From Zavarzinia sp. (lineage in GTDB: Bacteria; Pseudomonadota; Alphaproteobacteria; Zavarziniales; Zavarziniaceae): a stretch of DNA of 26,173 bases. This document shows positions 24,152 through 26,173 of the stretch, piece after piece. A model generated the notes under the pieces. It was given only the letters and a program-made list of their open reading frames with translations, made no database searches and was not told where the DNA came from. The DNA is taken from the NCBI GenBank assembly GCA_028694545.1, contig JAQVKV010000001.1, positions 1-26,173 on the forward strand, in the 5' to 3' direction. A program made the translations under genes and the position numbers. How positions within the stretch are numbered: the stretch's first letter is position 1; each line of letters begins with the position of its first letter.

Positions 24152-25156
24152 ATGTCCGTACCCAACGTGTATCTTCGCCGCCTGTCGCTGGCGGCGCTCG
24201 TGGCTGCTGGTCTGGCGGTCGGGGCATCGCCCTTCGCGGGTCGCGTCGCCCTGGCCGAGGAAGTGCAGCTGGGCGTCGACAATCTGGACCCCTTCCCCGC
24301 CCTGATGGAGCCGCTGGCCACCAGCGCCCTGATCAACGCGGTGACCATGGTCGGCGACCAGCTCATCGCCGTCGGTGCCTGGGGCCATATCCTGGTCTCG
24401 GGCGATCAGGGCAAGACCTGGACCCAGGTCGAGGCGCCTGTGAATGTCACCCTGACCTCGGTCCACTTCGTCAATGACAAGCTCGGTTTCATCACCGGCC
24501 ATGACGCCGCGATCCTGCGCACCGAGGACGGTGGCAAGACCTGGGCCCTGGTGCAATATGATCCGGCCCTCGAAACGCCGCTGTTTGACCTCTTCATGCG
24601 CGACGACAAGTCGGGCTTCGCCATCGGCGCCTACAGCCTCGTTCTGGCGACAGAGGACGGCGGCAAGACCTGGGCCACCAAGTCCATGGGCGATCTCGAT
24701 TTTCACATGAACGCGCTCGCGCAGGCCAAGGACGGCAAGATCTGGATCGCCGGCGAGGCGGGCCATGTCTTCGTGACCGATGCCAGCCTCAGCGAGATGA
24801 AGATCATCGAGACGCCCTATTCGGGCTCGTTCTGGAACGTCCTGCCGCTGGCCGACGGTTCGGTGCTGGCCATGGGCCTGCGCGGCAATGTCTGGCGTAC
24901 CACCGACAATGGCGAGACGTGGTCGCAGTCGAATGTCCCGACCATCGCCTCGGTCCAGTTCGGGCGCCAGCTGCACGACGGACGGGTTCTGCTGGTCGGC
25001 CTCGAAGGCACGGTGCTGATCTCGAAGAACGACGGCGTCGATTTCGAGCAGGTCAAGCGCGAGGACCGGAATGCCCTCTCCACCGCCTTCGAGACCAAGA
25101 GTGGCGAAGTCCTGCTCTTTGGCGAAGCCGGTGTCCAGGGCGCCCTGACGAACTGA
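24152..25156 (+). CDS. exported YCF48-like / BNR-repeat beta-propeller protein
   Basis: This 334-residue protein has a signal peptide (LSLAALVAAGLAVGASPFAG...ALAEE) and at least four clear Asp-box/BNR repeats with the S/T-x-D-x-G-x-T-W pattern (SGDQGKTW, TEDGGKTW twice, TTDNGETW) plus a decayed fifth (SKNDGVDF). It is similar in type to the photosystem II assembly factor YCF48/HCF136, but in non-photosynthetic bacteria such proteins are commonly found beside DUF1302, DUF1329 and RND/MMPL transporter genes, where the role is unknown. It should be periplasmic. The ATG at 24152 has GGGGAGAG upstream. It is the last gene of the array; no RND gene follows, since the next gene is convergent. Confidence 0.88.
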   Translation: MSVPNVYLRRLSLAALVAAGLAVGASPFAGRVALAEEVQLGVDNLDPFPALMEPLATSALINAVTMVGDQLIAVGAWGHILVSGDQGKTWTQVEAPVNVTLTSVHFVNDKLGFITGHDAAILRTEDGGKTWALVQYDPALETPLFDLFMRDDKSGFAIGAYSLVLATEDGGKTWATKSMGDLDFHMNALAQAKDGKIWIAGEAGHVFVTDASLSEMKIIETPYSGSFWNVLPLADGSVLAMGLRGNVWRTTDNGETWSQSNVPTIASVQFGRQLHDGRVLLVGLEGTVLISKNDGVDFEQVKREDRNALSTAFETKSGEVLLFGEAGVQGALTN

Positions 25157-25162
25157 ACCTCC

Positions 25163-25211
25163 GGCCTGACCGTCGGGGTGCCGGCGGTTGGGCCAGACGG
25201 TGTTTCAGGCC
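25163..25211. terminator. imperfect long hairpin between convergent genes
   Basis: GGCCTGA-CCGTC (25163-25174) pairs with GACGG (25196-25200) and TCAGGCC (25205-25211) with a TGTT bulge. It lies just after the YCF48-like stop and before the end of the opposite gene. No T-run is present, so intrinsic termination is uncertain. Confidence 0.35.
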
Positions 25212-25220
25212 TAAGGGCAA

Positions 25221-25643
25221 TCAGGCCAGACGGCGCAGCGCCGCGTGGGTGATCAGCACCATCGTCGCGCCCTCGCCGTAGAGCTTGTCCGTCTCCCGCT
25301 GCAGGAGCTGTGTCAGCCGGACAACGTCGGGCGCCTCGCGCAGGTCGAGACGGTCGACATAAGGATCGAGACAGCGCAGATAAGCGTCGCGCAGAAGCGG
25401 TACCTCGCGCGAGATGCGCTCGCGCAGCATGCCGTCGCCGATGTCGAGGCTGGCATTCAGGGTCATGATCGCCCTGATCTTGCCTTTGCGCACGACGCTG
25501 ACGTTGAATGGTGCCAGAATGACGATGTTGCCAACGATGTCGATGCCGTCGCGCGCCGCTTCGGCCCGGGCGCGCCGTCCTCTTGCAAGGAAGGCCCCGG
25601 CACCAAGGGCAAGGGTCAGGACATGACGACGATCGACCTTCAT
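25221..25643 (-). CDS. small exported protein with Tat-like signal, unknown function
   Basis: From ATG 25643 this 140-residue protein begins MKVDRRHVLTLALGAGAFLARG, resembling a twin-arginine signal (DRRHVLTLALG). The rest contains GNIVILAPFNVSVVRKGKIRAIMTLNASLDIGD, then a helical-looking region ending with MVLITHAALRRLA. The ordering of a short beta segment followed by helices is reminiscent of FliL-like periplasmic domains, but I would not assign that. Longer starts at 25664 and 25673 are possible; none has a clear ribosome site. The shorter start is preferred because the RR motif then sits near the N-terminus. It faces the porin array and its 5' end overlaps the divergent dehydrogenase-like gene. 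Confidence 0.7.
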   Translation of the reverse strand: MKVDRRHVLTLALGAGAFLARGRRARAEAARDGIDIVGNIVILAPFNVSVVRKGKIRAIMTLNASLDIGDGMLRERISREVPLLRDAYLRCLDPYVDRLDLREAPDVVRLTQLLQRETDKLYGEGATMVLITHAALRRLA

Positions 25644-26173
25644 CGGGGCGGGCAGGTTAGGCATGGCGCGCATACTGCCAGACGGTGGTTAACAGCTTCC
25701 TGCCTGTCCGGCGTTTGCCTCGCCATTCTGACCACGGCGGCCGGGGCGGCCCCGGGGGAGCGGATCGCCGTCGATCCGGCCGCGCTGCCGCCACCCCATG
25801 CCAGCGCAAGCGCCTACAACGGGCCGCGCGAAGTGCCGCGCCCGGCCGGCGCCACGCCTTCGGTGATGCCGGGCTTCCGGGTGGATCTCTTCGCCGCCGG
25901 TCTCGATCATGCAAGGGCCATGGCCATCGCGCCGGATGGTGCCGTGCTGCTGGCCCAGTCGCGGGCCGGGACGGTGATGCGGCTCGTCGATGCCGACGGT
26001 GATGGCCGGGCCGAGACGCAAGCGCCGGTCGCCACGGATTTCGAATTGCCCTATGGCATTGCCTTCCGGGGCAGCACGCTCTATGTCGCCGATGCGAGGG
26101 GCGTCTGGCGCATGACCTATGCGGGGGCGGCGCCGGCGGAGCGGGTGGAAATGATCACGCCCGAGGGCGATTT
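25623..26173 (+). CDS. sorbosone/PQQ-dependent sugar dehydrogenase-like protein (3' partial)
   Basis: The frame is open to the window end. The segment MPGFRVDLFAAGLDHARAMAIAPDGAVLLAQSRAGTVMRLVDADGDGRAE, followed by LPYGIAFRGSTLYVADARGVWRM, matches the first blades of the soluble glucose/sorbosone dehydrogenase beta-propeller family. Ahead of it lies a signal-like stretch (RRWLTASCLSGVCLAILTTAAGAAPG). The only ATG, GTG or TTG in frame before that stretch is the ATG at 25623, with CAGGA just upstream, so the gene likely begins there, inside the 5' end of the opposite-strand gene. An alternative is ATG 25866, which would remove the signal peptide. Substrate and cofactor cannot be judged from this fragment. 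Confidence 0.72.
   Translation, partial: MTTIDLHRGGQVRHGAHTARRWLTASCLSGVCLAILTTAAGAAPGERIAVDPAALPPPHASASAYNGPREVPRPAGATPSVMPGFRVDLFAAGLDHARAMAIAPDGAVLLAQSRAGTVMRLVDADGDGRAETQAPVATDFELPYGIAFRGSTLYVADARGVWRMTYAGAAPAERVEMITPEGD

Noticed and set aside
1..26173. CRISPR arrays, insertion sequences, phage genes or integrases
   Set aside because: No regularly spaced repeats, transposase-like or integrase-like frames, or matching terminal inverted repeats were seen.

Overview
This GC-rich window most likely comes from an alphaproteobacterial chromosome, probably a Rhodospirillales-like hydrogen oxidiser. The basis is the hydrogenase gene order hybE(hupJ)-hupK-hypA-hypB-hupR, which matches the Rhodobacter capsulatus order, together with an alphaproteobacterial rluD-rpoH pair and a small single-span membrane protein beside rluD. 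No species can be named from the sequence alone.

Positions 1-4371 hold the end of a plus-strand [NiFe]-hydrogenase maturation operon whose reading frames overlap by 1 to 8 bases: a 5'-truncated rubredoxin-HybE fusion, the large-subunit-like scaffold HupK, the nickel inserters HypA and HypB (HypB carries a very His-rich tail), and the NtrC-type regulator HupR/HoxA. The operon stops there. A tRNA-Glu(CTC) on the other strand follows, and hypCDEF are not in the window.

Positions 4452-11414 are mostly housekeeping genes. A minus-strand operon encodes a small membrane protein, a JAMM/M67 metalloprotease and an L-threonine aldolase. Divergent from it is rluD, followed by rpoH, whose leader can fold over its own Shine-Dalgarno sequence. 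Then come a convergent amino-acid binding protein, an unrecognised membrane-anchored exported protein (both minus strand) and an SMP-30-type lactonase with a TTG start.

Positions 11415-25156 are the most distinctive part: a plus-strand array of four related DUF1302 outer-membrane beta-barrel genes, two DUF1329 periplasmic-protein genes and a YCF48-like beta-propeller gene. The order is porin1(interrupted)-DUF1329, terminator, porin2, porin3-DUF1329, terminator, porin4-YCF48. Porin1 has one in-frame TAG exactly where its three paralogues have a conserved Trp, and the rest of its frame is open. The intergenic regions contain several inverted repeats, including a 9+9 bp dyad covering a TTGACA box ahead of porin1. 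By family association this looks like an envelope transport module for hydrophobic compounds or lipids. The RND/MMPL-type inner-membrane partner often found with such genes is not in the window, and the substrate cannot be told.

Positions 25221-26173 hold a small exported (Tat-like) protein on the minus strand and, divergent and overlapping at its 5' end, the start of a sorbosone/PQQ-dependent sugar dehydrogenase-like gene that runs off the window.
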